In this document: in pieces, positions 42,001 to 61,286 of the stretch | Layout of the letters: the number at the start of each line of letters is the position of its first letter | Position numbering within the stretch: position 1 is the first letter of the stretch | From: Axinella damicornis | Lineage: Eukaryota > Porifera > Demospongiae > Axinellida > Axinellidae | Reading direction: 5' to 3' | Length of the DNA: 64,000 nt | Assembly (NCBI GenBank): GCA_963931865.1 | Contig: OZ007506.1 | Coordinates: 8,046,934-8,110,933 of the forward strand | The notes under the pieces: model-generated | Databases searched by the model: none | What the model saw: only the letters and a program-made list of their open reading frames with translations | What the model was told of the DNA's origin: nothing | Position numbers and translations under genes: made by a program

Positions 42001-45000
42001 CTACCTGGCTCTACCTCTGCTCTACCTCTGCTCTACCTGGCTCTACCTCTGCTCTACCTCTGCTCTACCTGGCTCTACCTGGCTCTACCTCTGCTCTACC
42101 TGGCTCTACCTCTGCTCTACGTGGCTCTACCTCTGCTCTACCTGGCTCTACCTCTGCTCTACCTCTGCTCTACCTGGCTCTACCTCTTCTCTACCTCTGC
42201 TCTACCTGGCTCTACCTCTGCTCTACCTCTGTTCTACCTGGCTCTACCTGGCTCTACCTCTGCTCTACCTGGCTCTACCTCTGCTCTACCTCTGCTCTAC
42301 CTGGCTCTACCTCTGCTCTACCTTGCTCTACCTCTGCTCTACCTCTGCTCTACCTGGCTCTACCTCTGCTCTACCTGGCTCTACCTCTGCTTTACCTGGC
42401 TCTACCTCTGTTCTACCTGGCTCTACCTCTGCTCTACCTCTGCTCTACCTGGCTCTACCTCTGCTCTACCTCTGCTCTACCTGGCTCTACCTCTGCTCTA
42501 CCTCTACTCTACCTGGCTTTACCTCTGCTCTACCTCTGCTCTACCTGGCTCTACCTGGCTCTACCTCTGCTCTACCTGGCTCTACCTCTGCTCTACCTGG
42601 CTCAACCTCTGCTCTACCTCTGCTCTACCTGGCTCTACCTCTGCTCTACCTCTGCTCTACCTAGCTCTACCTCTGCTCTACCTGGCTCTACCTCTGCTCT
42701 ACCTGGCTCTACGTGGCTCTACCTCTGCTCTACCTGGCTCTACCTCTGCTCTACCTGGCTCTACCTCTGCTCTACCACTGCTCTACCTGGCTCTACCTCT
42801 GCTCTACCTGGCTCTACCTCTGCTCTACCTTGCTCTACCTCTGCTTCTACCTCTGCTCTACCTGGCTCTACCTCTGCTCTACCTCTGCTCTACCTGGCTC
42901 TTCCTCTGCTCTACCTCTGCTCTACCTGGCTCTACCTCTGCTCTACCTGGCTCTACCTGGCTCTACCTCTGCTCTACCTGGCTCTACCTCTGCTCTACCT
43001 GGCTCTACCTCTGCTCTACCTGGCTCTACCTCTGCTCTACCTCTGATCTACCTTGCTCTTCCTCTGCTCTACCTCAGCTCTACCTGGCTCTACCTGGCTC
43101 TACCTCTGCTCTACCTGGCTCTACCTCTGCTCTACCTGGCTCTACTTCTGCTCTACCTCTGCTCTACCTGGCTCTACCTCTGCTCTACCTCTGCTCTACC
43201 TGGCTCTACCTCTGCTCTACCTGGCTCTACCTCTGCTCTACCTGGCTCTACCTCTGCTCTACCTCTGCTCTACCTGGCTCCACCTCTGCTCTACCTCTGC
43301 TCTACCTGGCTCTACCTCTGCTCTACCTCTGCTCTACCTGGCTCTACCTCTGCTTTACCTCTGCTCTACCTGGCTCTACCTCTGCTCTACCTGGCTCTAC
43401 CTCTGCTCTATCTGGCTCTACCTCTGCTCTACCTCTGCTCTACCTGGCTCTACCTCTGCTCTACCTCTGCTTTACCTAGCTCTACCTCTGCTCTACCTGG
43501 CTCTACCTCTGCTCTACCTGGCTCTACCTGGCTCTACCTCTGCTCTACCTCTGCTCTACCTGGCTCTACCTCTGCTCTACCTCTGCTCTACCTGGCTCTA
43601 CCTCTGCTCTACCTCTGCTCTACCTGGCTCTACCTCTGCTCTACCTCTGCTCTACCTGGCTCTACCTGGCTCTACCTCTGCTCTACCTGGCTCTACCTCT
43701 GCTCTACCTGGCTCTACCTCTGCTCTATCTGGCTCTACCTCTGCTCTACCTTGCTCTACCTCTGCTCTACCTCTGCTCTACCTGGCTCTACCTCTGCTCT
43801 ACCTGGCTCTACCTCTGCTCTACCTCTGCTCTACCTGGCTCTACCTGGCTCTACCTCTGCTCTACCTGGCTCTACCTCTGCTCTACCTGGCTTTACCTCT
43901 GCTCTACCTCTGCTCTACCTGGCTCTACCTCTGCTCTACCTCTGCTCTACCTGGCTCTACCTCTGCTCTACCTCTGCTCTACCTGGCTCTACCTCTGCTC
44001 TACCTCTGCTCTACCTGGCTCTACCTGGCTCTACCTCTGCTCTACCTGGCTCTACCACTGCTCTACCTGGCTCTACCTCTGCTCTACCGGGCTCTACCTG
44101 GCTCTACCTCTGCTCTACCTGGCTCTACCTCTGCTCTACCTCTGCTCTACCTGGCTCTACCTCTTCTCTACCTCTGCTCTACCTGGCTCTACCTCTGCTC
44201 TACCTCTGTTCTACCTGGCTCTACCTGGCTCTACCTTTGCTCTACCTGGCTCTACCTCTGCTCTACCTGGCTCTACCTCTGCTCTACCTCTGCTCTACCT
44301 GGCTCTACCTCTGCTCTACCTCTGCTCTACCTGGCTCTACCTCTGCTCTACCTGGCTCTACCTCTGCTTTACCTGGCTCTACCTCTGTTCTACCTGGCTC
44401 TACCTCTGCTCTACCTCTGCTCTACCTGGCTCTACCTGGCTCTACCTCTGCTCTACCTGGCTCTACCTCTGCTCTACCTGGCTCTACCTCTGCTCTACCT
44501 CTGCTCTACCTGGCTCTACCTCTGCTCTACCTCTGCTCTACCTAGCTCTACCTCTGCTCTACCTGGCTCTACCTCTGCTCTACCTGGCTCTACCTGGCTC
44601 TACCTCTGCTCTACCTGGCTCTACCTCTGCTTTACCTGGCTCTACCTGGCTCTACCTCTGCTCTACCACTGCTCTACCTGGCTCTACCTCTGCTCTACCT
44701 GGCTCTACCTCTGCTCTACCTGGCTCTACCTCTGCTTCTACCTCTGCTCTACCTGGCTCTACCTCTGCTCTACCTCTGCTCTACCTGGCTCTTCCTCTGC
44801 TCTACCTCTGCTCTACCTGGCTCTACCTCTGCTCTACCTGGCTCTACCTCTGCTCTACCTGGCTCTACCTGGCTCTACCTCTGCTCTACCTGGCTCTACC
44901 TCTGCTCTACCTGGCTCTACCTCTGCTCTACCTGGCTCTACCTCTGCTCCACCTCTGATCTACCTGGCTCTTCCTCTGCTCTACCTCTGCTCTACCTGGC

Positions 45001-46050
45001 TCTACCTGGCTCTACCTCTGCTCTACCTGGCTCTACCTCTGCTCTACCTGGCTCTACCTCTGCTCTACCTGGCTCTACCTGGCTCTACCTCTGCTCTACC
45101 TGGCTCTACCTCTGCTCTACCTGGCTCTACCTCTGCTCTACCACTGCTCTACCTGGCTCTACCTCTGCTCTACCTGGCTCTACCTCTGCTCTACCTGGCT
45201 CTACCTCTGCTCTACCTCTGCTCTACCTGGCTCTACTTCTGCTCTACCTCTGCTCTACCTGGCTCTACCTCTGCTCTACCTCTGCTCTACCTGGCTCTAC
45301 CTCTGCTCTACCTGGCTCTACCTGAGCTCTACCTGGCTCTACCTGGCTCTACCTCTGCTCTACCTGGCTCTTCCTCTGCTCTACCTGGCTCTACCTCTGC
45401 TCTACCTGGCTCTACCTCTGCTCTACCTCTGCTCCACCTGGCTCTACCTCTGCTCTACCTCTGCTCTACCTGGCTCTACCTGGCTCTACCTCTGCTCTAC
45501 CTGGCTCTACCTCTGCTCTACCAGGCTCTACCTCTGCTCTACCTCTGCTCTACCTGGCTCTACCTCTGCTCTACCTCGCTCTACCTCTGCTCTACCTGGC
45601 TCTACCTGGCTCTACCTCTGCTCTACCTGGCTCTACCTCTGCTCTACCTGGCTCTACCTCTGCTCTACCTGGCTCTACCTCTGCTCTACCTCTGCTCTAC
45701 CTGGCTCTACCTGGCTCTACCTCTGCTCTACCTGGCTCTACCTCTGCTCTACCTGGCTCTACCTCTGCTCTACCTCTGCTCTACCTGGCTCTACCTCTGC
45801 TCTACCTCTGCTCTACCTGGCTCTACCTCTGCTCTACCTCTGCTCTACCTGGCTTTACCTCTGCTCTACCTCTGCTCTACCTGGCTCTACCTCTCCTCTA
45901 CCTGGCTCTACCACTGCTCTACCTGGCTCTACCTCTGCTCTACCGGGCTCTACCTGGCTGTACCTCTGCTCTACCTGGCTCTACCTGGCTCTACCTCTGC
46001 TCTACCTGGCTCTACCTCTGCTCTATCTGGCTCTACCTCTGCTCTACCTT
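36098..46050. repeat. About 3.3-kb higher-order duplication series
   Basis: The rare variant CTCTACGTGG occurs at 36098, 39407 and 42712, spaced 3,309 and 3,305 bp. The variant CTGCTTCTACC follows each one about 130 bp later (36231, 39540, 42843). A GATCTACCTTGCTCTTCC marker is at about 39730 and 43046, and again at 48021. This indicates three successive copies of a roughly 3.3-kb block. Exact block boundaries were not aligned. Confidence 0.65.
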
Positions 46051-48263
46051 GCTCTACCTCTGCTCTACCTCTGCTCTACCTGGCTCTACCTCTGCTCTAC
46101 CTCTGCTCTACCTGGCTCTACCTGGCTCTACCTCTGCTCTACCTGGCTCTACCTCTGCTCTACCTGGCTCTACCTGGCTCTACCTCTGCTCTACCTGGCT
46201 CTACCTCTGCTCTACCTGGCTCTATTTCTGCTCTACCTCTGCTCTACCTGGCTCTACCTCTGCTCTACCTCTGCTCTACCTGGCTCTACCTCTGCTCTAC
46301 CTGGCTCTACCTCTGCTCTACCTGGCTCTACCTCTGCTCTACCTGGCTCTACCTGGCTCTACCTCTGCTCTACCTGGCTCTACCTCTGCTCTACCTGGCT
46401 CTACCTCTGTTCTACCTGGCTCTACCTCTGCTCTACCTCTGCTCTACCTGGCTCTACCTCTGCTCTACCTCTGCTCTACCTGGCTCTACCTCTGCTCTAC
46501 CTGGCTGTACCTCTGCTCTACCTGGCTCTACCTGGCTCTACCTCTGCTCTACCTGGCTCTACCTCTGCTCTACCTGGCTCTACCTCTGCTCTACCTCTTC
46601 TCTACCTGGCTCTACCTCTGCTCTACCTCTGCTCTTCCTGGCTCTACCTGGCTCTACCTCTGCTCTACCTGGCTCTACCTCTGCTCTACCTGGCTCTACC
46701 TCTGCTCTACCTCTGCTCTACCTGGTTTACCTCTGTTCTACCTGGCTCTACCTCTGCTCTACCTCTGCTCTACCTGGCTCTACCTCTGCTCTACCTGGCT
46801 CTACCTCTGCTCTACCTCTGCTCTACCTCGCTCTACCTCTGCTCTACCTCTGCTCTACCTGGCTCTACCTCTGCTCTACCTGGCTGTACCTCTGCTCTAC
46901 CTGGCTCTACCTGGCTCTACCTCTGCTCTACCTGGCTCTACCTCTGCTCTACCTGGCTCTACCTCTGCTCTACCTCTGCTCTACCTGGCTCTACCTCTTC
47001 TCTACCTCTGCTCTACCTGGCTCTACCTGGCTCTACCTCTGCTCTACCTGGCTCTACCTCTGCTCTACCTGGCTCTACCTCTGCTCTACCTGGCTCTACC
47101 TCTGCTCTACCTCTGCTCTACCTGGCTCTACCTCTTCTCTACCTCTGCTCTACCTGGCTCTACCTCTGCTCTACCTCTGTTCTACCTGGCTCTACCTGGC
47201 TCTACCTCTGCTCTACCTGGCTCTACCTCTGCTCTACCTGGCTCTACCTCTGCTCTACCTCTGCTCTACCTGGCTCTACCTCTGCTCTACCTCTGCTCTA
47301 CCTGGCTCTACCTCTGCTCTACCTGGCTCTACCTCTGCTTTACCTGGCTCTACCTCTGTTCTACCTGGCTCTACCTCTGCTCTACCTCTGCTCTACCTGG
47401 CTCTACCTCTGCTCTACCTCTGCTCTACCTGGCTCTACCTCTGCTCTACCTCTACTCTACCTGGCTTTACCTCTGCTCTACCTCTGCTCTACCTGGCTCT
47501 ACCTGGCTCTACCTCTGCTCTACCTGGCTCTACCTCTGCTCTACCTGGCTCTACCTCTGCTCTACCTCTGCTCTACCTGGCTCTACCTCTGCTCTACCTC
47601 TGCTCTACCTAGCTCTACCTCTGCTCTACCTGGCTCTACCTCTGCTCTACCTGGCTCTACCTGGCTCTACCTCTGCTCTACCTGGCTCTACCTCTGCTTT
47701 ACCTGGCTCTACCTGGCTCTACCTCTGCTCTACCACTGCTCTACCTGGCTCTACCTCTGCTCTACCTGGCTCTACCTCTGCTCTACCTGGCTCTACCTCT
47801 TCTTCTACCTCTGCTCTACCTGGCTCTACCTCTGCTCTACCTCTGCTCTACCTGGCTCTTCCTCTGCTCTACCTCTGCTCTACCTGGCTCTACCTCTGCT
47901 CTACCTGGCTCTACCTCTGCTCTACCTGGCTCTACCTGGCTCTACCTCTGCTCTACCTGGCTCTACCTCTGCTCTACCTGGCTCTACCTCTGCTCTACCT
48001 GGCTCTACCTCTGCTCTACCTCTGATCTACCTTGCTCTTCCTCTGCTCTACCTCTGCTCTACCTGGCTCTACCTGGCTCTACCTCTGCTCTACCTGGCTC
48101 TACCTCTGCTCTACCTGGCTCTACTTCTGCTCTACCTCTGCTCTACCTGGCTCTACCTCTGCTCTACCTCTGCTCTACCTGGCTCTACCTCTGCTCTACC
48201 TGGCTCTACCTCTGCTCTACCTGGCTCTACCTCTGCTCTACCTGGCTCTACCTGGCTCTACCT

Positions 48264-48379
48264 GCCAAATTGTTAATGTGAAAGTTCTATACCATCAGCA
48301 CGGATGTGTAGGAACGTTTCCTACACATTACAACAATAAATTATGCTCGCCAAGTATGACGATTCCAACACTGTGATCA
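48264..48379. repeat. 116-bp direct repeat, copy 1, abutting the satellite
   Basis: This segment begins exactly where the satellite ends and is identical, base for base as I read it, to 50468-50583. It contains one TGTAGGAACGTTTCCTACA hairpin. There is no TG...CA end and no matching target-site duplication outside the two copies, so LTRs are unlikely. Confidence 0.95.
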
Positions 48380-48426
48380 GGTTGTCGTTTTCTGGTACTA
48401 CTCACCTCGATCCTCTGGTAGGTCCT

Positions 48427-48539
48427 CTGCCACTGGTACTCCTACCGCTGTCGTTGTAGTTGAAGGCGTCCCGGGCCTTCTCATGTAGTAGCTATGCAAA
48501 AGCATACTGGAAGGCTGGGAACAGCTAAGTTACTTCATG
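48427..48539. repeat. Diverged dispersed repeat, copy 1
   Basis: It starts CTGCCACTGG and shares blocks in order (TTGTAGTTGAAGG, CATACTGGAAGG, CTGGGAA, CTAAGTT, ATCATG-like end) with 48881-49022. The two are similar but clearly diverged. Confidence 0.6.
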
Positions 48540-48543
48540 CAGA

Positions 48544-49933
48544 ATGGCCGCACGTCCAAAGACAAACGCCAAGGAAGAAGGCCTGTTGGAGAGCAAAGGA
48601 GTCATCCATGTTGATGAAGAGTATGACATCGTGGTCAGGAGTACATACAGAGCGTGGTTGACTTATGTGCCGCCCCTGGGAGCTGCCATGGAGTCAGGTG
48701 CTGAGCAAGACACTGCTCAAGGTGAGCATCGTGTGACATGGTACTAGTTAGGATAGAATATTGTTATGCAGAAGTGGCTCTAACAGCAAACACACTACCG
48801 CCCTCTTGTATCCGGGCACACCCTCCTTCTCCTTGTCCCCATGCCACACCCTCTTCCCCATATTGTTCCTGGGCCCAATCCTGCCACTGGCACTCCTTAT
48901 GTTGCTGTCATTGTAGTTGAAGGCCTTCTACACCTCCAGTTTTTGATTGCGTGCAGTATGCAAAAATCTTTTGCATACTGGAAGCACGGAAGGCCTGGGA
49001 ATGAGGCTAAGTTGAGATCATGGGCGCAGCTAGCATTGAGGCAGAGGAGGCAATTGCCTCCTCACCTTTCTGAACAATGGGGTCACTTTGCTGAACATAT
49101 TGCAGTGGGTGTAGGAAACTTTCCTGCACTAAAACGGCTATGTATGTGTAATCTGGACAGTTGACTGTTTCAAATGAAGGTCATTTGGCTAGAAAAGTGG
49201 GTCACCTCGATGGAAAAAGAATTGGAATTGTAGGAAACTACCCTGCACTCCATGCAACGTAATCACTGGGTGGTTAACTTTCATTCGCTTGAACTCAGGG
49301 TTCTTTTCCTGGAAATGAGGGTCACTTTGCTTGGTAAATTGCGTAGTGGGTCAAAAATGCAGTGTACCCTGCATACATGCATGGCTACATCAAGTTCAAT
49401 TGGAACAGCTTTACATTATTAATGTTGCTGAAAATCAGGGTCAATTTGCAGAAATTACATAGTGGACAGAAAATGAGATAGGACGAGTGCAAGCAAGGTA
49501 TGCGTGTATTGGAAAAGTATAGGAAACTTTCCGGCACTCCATGCTCACGCCACCTTTGATTAGTGGCCGCCCTCGAATAGTAGCCACAGTAAATTGCGTG
49601 ATGAAATATTAAATAGTAGCCGCGGTGTTAATCGCGGAAATACGGTATTCCCTTATACCTTCCCGGGTTATCTTTAGCTTCAGGTTGAAGGGGAACTTTG
49701 TTGTGTCATGATTATATGTACCCCATGCAATCAGCACCACTTCAATGCACAATTTCGGATTAGAAGTACGTACTGGTAATTTTACTCTTATAAACAGGCT
49801 ATAGAGTGAAAAAGAGAGAGCGTGGGAGGGACTCGTTGTAAAGTTTCCAATCACATGAATATAACAATGTAACCACTGATTTATTCCTGTAGGTGAGGTG
49901 ACCCAGATATGTGGCATTCTAGGGATTAAGTGA
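48544..49933 (+). CDS. Weak two-exon gene candidate of unknown function
   Basis: I do not recognise this gene. An ATG at 48544 in a good context (AGAATGG) opens 59 codons rich in charged residues, ending at a consensus donor (AAG then GTGAGC, exon end 48721, phase 1). An acceptor at 49891-49892 (TTATTCCTGTAG) restores frame and adds EVTQICGILGIK before TGA at 49931-49933, giving about 72 residues. Beyond that stop the same frame stays open to 50160 and encodes an acidic stretch with three GEEE blocks (VGEEEGASM, GEEEVEVDADV, GEEEVDINKDV). The locus may therefore be a longer gene broken by one in-frame TGA, or two unrelated pieces. The diverged repeat at 48881-49022 lies inside the proposed intron. 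Transcript evidence is absent, so this is a candidate only. Confidence 0.22.
48881..49022. repeat. Diverged dispersed repeat, copy 2
   Basis: This is the partner of 48427-48539. It carries an internal palindrome (AGTATGCAAAA...TTTTGCATACT) and ends in CCTGGGAATGAGGCTA, the terminal sequence of the MITE family seen through the rest of the window. Both copies may be decayed members of that family. Confidence 0.6.
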
Positions 49934-50394
49934 CTTTGTGTACTGGCGACTGAGGAGTTAGCCAGAGAATTTGCCACTGACTTAGACATGCTTGAAGGAC
50001 ATACCGTGGGGGAGGAGGAAGGTGCAAGCATGGGGGAGGAGGAAGTTGAAGTCGATGCGGATGTGGGAGAGGAGGAAGTTGATATCAATAAGGACGTGGG
50101 GGGGACGACGGTGGGAGTATTGAGGATGAATATGGAACAGAAGATCTCAATAAATTGAGCGCAATGGAAAAAGATGCAGAAAAAGAGTGTCACCAAACTC
50201 TGGGCGTTGCGGCTCACTCAACAAGGGGCAGAGGAACAGCTCTCAAGTGGAGCAAATCGCTTAATGCGGACAAGCCAATTGTGTACTGTGTACGTACTTT
50301 TCTTAGTCTTACAGTTATATTATGCATGTCCATGTTATCCCCTTACATTTCAAGTTCGTACAAGGTGAGAATCACTGATTCAGAGCGTTGATCG

Positions 50395-51110
50395 CGCTAA
50401 TGCTCTTGGCAATAGTATGTAGGAAATTTTCCTACACATTTCAAGCTGTAGTGCAAGAACATTTCTAGCCAAATTGTTAATGTGAAAGTTCTATACCATC
50501 AGCACGGATGTGTAGGAACGTTTCCTACACATTACAACAATAAATTATGCTCGCCAAGTATGACGATTCCAACACTGTGATCAACAGAGCAGCCAAATTG
50601 TACAAATGTGAACGAAATTGTATCGCACACTTCAAGGCCATGTTTATGTGTAGGAAATTTTCCTGCACATTTCAAGGTCAAGTTTAATTTGTAGGATATT
50701 TGCCTTCACATTTCGACGTCATGTTTATGTGCAGGAAATTTTCCTACACAATTCAAGGTATTTGGATTTGTGTATGCACATACAATCAATGCAGCAGCCC
50801 ACAGTACAAATGTGCAAGAAATTACATTTCCTACATTTCCAGGTATTGTGTAGGAAAGTGTCCTTCATTATTGAACTTTGCAGGAAAATTTCCTACACAA
50901 TGCACAAAACGTTCACAAACATGTCCACAGTCAAATGTTGTGCACTTTTGTAGGAAAATTTCCTACACACTGCATGTGAAGTGAAAAATAATCCCCGAAA
51001 TACAATTTGTAGGAATTTTCCTGCACTTTTGTAGGAAGCTGAGCATGTTTCCGGCACATGTAGGAAACATGCTTCCTACACATAGAAAGTGAAGTATAAA
51101 TTTTGATAAA
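50395..51110. repeat. Cluster of TGTAGGAAA/TTTCCTACA hairpin repeats
   Basis: About ten imperfect copies of a short palindrome with consensus TGTAGGAAATTTTCCTACA, often followed by CATTTCAAG, lie irregularly spaced at about 50419, 50511, 50649, 50691, 50729, 50850, 50880, 50949, 51008 and 51055. Outlying copies occur near 49114, 49229 and 49520. Each can fold into a hairpin of about 8-9 bp. Bases separating the arms vary, and compensated changes (TGCAGG with CCTGCA-like ends) are seen in some. No protein-coding exon is evident. Confidence 0.8.
50468..50583. repeat. 116-bp direct repeat, copy 2
   Basis: This copy is identical to 48264-48379 and lies within the hairpin cluster. The sequence just after it restarts with GCCAAATTGT, the same first ten bases as the repeat, so this copy looks native to the cluster and copy 1 looks like the derived one. 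Confidence 0.95.
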
Positions 51111-51465
51111 AGTGACCCCCATAAATAGGATTTATGCACTAGCTTGCTAAAAAGTTTTCTTATTTCCTTTGGAACATGTTATGCGTAATTTGTGAGTTGC
51201 TGGTTGATAGTATATAGCCTTGTTCCCAGGCCATAGGAGAAACGGCCTGGCAACTTCCGCGAGTTTAAACTGTATACGGATGTAACATCGTGGCAGTTGC
51301 ATATACACACATTAAGTCAGTTATGTAAGCTAGATGGATTTCTTGGTCATCCAATTGTTTAATGGCCATGGATGATAGCAGCCCTCCTTCCAGCATTTTG
51401 ATACACAGCTGGGCTGAAGTCTTCTGGAGTGAATTCTAGCTCCGTGTCCATCTGTCCATAGTTGG

Positions 51466-51521
51466 GCCTCATTCCCAGACTGTAAAAGGAGTGGAGACAC
51501 CGTATAGCCTGGGAATGAGGC
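51466..51521. mobile_element. Short hairpin MITE, GCCTCATTCCCAG family
   Basis: Left end GCCTCATTCCCAGAC and right end CCTGGGAATGAGGC form terminal inverted repeats of about 14 bp around 28 bp of unrelated sequence. It shares termini with the elements at 51828, 52436, 56255, 57131, 58103 and 59712. Confidence 0.7.
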
Positions 51522-51827
51522 AACATACACACACACACCTTCCAGATTGGTGCGAACACCCAGCGTCTCCAGATCTAACTAGGAACAAGAGTTTCAGTCT
51601 ACATAAATCCCTACACATGCTAATGAACTTATGTTGAGTGAGAGAAGTGGTCAGTACGTGGCAGCCTCGATCGTTCCAGGCTGCTTTCTCTCCCTCACAC
51701 AGCCTGGATATGATCAGTGCATTCCACCATTGAACACACCCACTCGAGTCATTACACAGGTGCATGTGTGCATGTGCCCATGAGTGACCACACCTAGCTC
51801 CGTTAAGCCCTTTGCTGTTGCCTGGGT

Positions 51828-51935
51828 TAGCCTCGTTCCCTCAACCCAGGATTTTGTCACTTGCAGTACCCCACGTTAGTACATGTACTGCAAGCGACAA
51901 ATGCTGTGCAAGGGCCGGGCCTGGGAACAAGGCTA
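51828..51935. mobile_element. MITE with TAGCCTCGTTCCC termini, 108 bp
   Basis: The ends are TAGCCTCGTTCCC and GGGAACAAGGCTA. Inside is a second inverted pair, TTGTCACTTGCAGTAC and GTACTGCAAGCGACAA. It has no coding capacity, so any movement would need a transposase supplied from elsewhere. Confidence 0.8.
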
Positions 51936-52435
51936 CATGAGGTGACGCAGTAGAAAGAACCATCAAGTTGCTCTCATCCTCACCTGACTTGTTGTCCAAG
52001 CCTGAGGCAGAGCTGTGACAGCTGTCCATCGTGAAACGTGGAGTTATTGTGCTTTGTGTGCCTCTACCTGTAGAACGCTGCCATAACCGTCATCCTATTA
52101 TGCTGGCATTATGCTTGATGCTTTCTGCATCAAGCATAACACACACACACCCACACGTACCCTTCCCTGTGCCGATTGTCTTCATATTATTTTTGCTGTT
52201 CTCCTTGTACTACATTTTCCTGCAGGTGACAATTAGTCTTCCCAAGACCTGCTCAGAAGAAATTATGTGCCACATACTGCGCCAATGGCTATATATATAT
52301 GCATGGGCAGAGCACCTTCTTTCGTGGAAGACATGGTGAAGAAGTACAGACAAATGCAACTGTAACTGCATGTCTATTACTGTATGCATGCTGTACTGCT
52401 AACATTGTGTTTTCTTCACATAAACATGCATGCGT

Positions 52436-52488
52436 CTAGCCTCGTTCCCAGGCCCGAGACGCCATCTCAGGCCTGGGAACGAGGCTAG
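52436..52488. mobile_element. Minimal MITE hairpin, 19-bp perfect arms
   Basis: CTAGCCTCGTTCCCAGGCC is followed by a 15-bp loop and its exact reverse complement. This gives the clearest consensus for the terminal repeat of the family. Confidence 0.85.
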
Positions 52489-52748
52489 CATGCATCTAGC
52501 TGTTCACCCATTGAGTGATCCCTAGCAATATCCATAATTGTTGCACTATTGTCAACAGCTGTGTATATTGTGATATCGAAAAATTAACCTAGTAAAAGTA
52601 CTATGCTTGGTATAATGATGTTATCGAATGAGGCTCACCCATGCATGCTGATACCAGTTGCCTTGCGCTGGAGACACTGATTCAGAAGTGAAGTTCCATG
52701 CATTCAAATGCAATACTGACATGATGATAATATATACTATACTCTAAA

Positions 52749-61286
<8,538 letters not shown>

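Larger units (their letters stand above)
351..48263. repeat. 48-kb satellite built from 10-bp and 11-bp CTCTACCT modules
   Basis: The whole interval is made of two modules, A = CTCTACCTGG (10 bp) and B = CTCTACCTCTG (11 bp). The basic order A-B gives a 21-bp unit, with frequent extra B (ABB) or extra A (AAB). Length divided by the mean module size gives roughly 4,500 modules; this is an estimate, not a count. The plus strand of the consensus is 76% pyrimidine and has far more C than G. Scattered single-base variants (CTTTACC, CTCCACC, CTCAACC, CCACTG, TATATA, GGGCTC) mark subregions. The A-B unit reads as three heptads, GSTSALP, ALPLLYL and LYLCSTW. None contains a stop, and added modules only switch between them, so ORFs of thousands of codons appear (the longest spans about 13799-22699). 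I regard these as artefacts: frames switch at random, most lack an ATG, and no flanking exon is seen. No gene or transposon interrupts the array. Confidence 0.97.
51111..52748. other. Intergenic DNA with small MITEs; no convincing gene
   Basis: This 1.6-kb stretch lies downstream of the gamma-glutamyltransferase stop codon and includes its 3' UTR. It holds three hairpin elements listed separately. Short open segments exist, such as a 30-codon minus-strand frame from 51451 to 51359 ending in TAA (peptide motif EFTPEDFSPAVYQNAGRRA), and an acceptor-like TTTCCTGCAG at about 52217-52226. None joins into a supported gene model. I see no clear AATAAA within 200 bp of the stop codon on the minus strand. 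Confidence 0.5.

Noticed and set aside
351..48263. CRISPR array or other spacer-containing repeat
   Set aside because: There are no unique spacers; variation is point mutation within the same modules, and the context is eukaryotic.
48264..50583. LTR or TRIM retrotransposon bounded by the 116-bp direct repeats
   Set aside because: No TG...CA ends, no target duplication, no primer-binding site or polypurine tract recognised, and copy 2 is embedded in a related local repeat cluster.
52031..52339. Plus-strand ORF of about 100 codons with a hydrophobic stretch
   Set aside because: It contains CA and pyrimidine runs and an acceptor-like site but no matching exon partner or recognisable domain.
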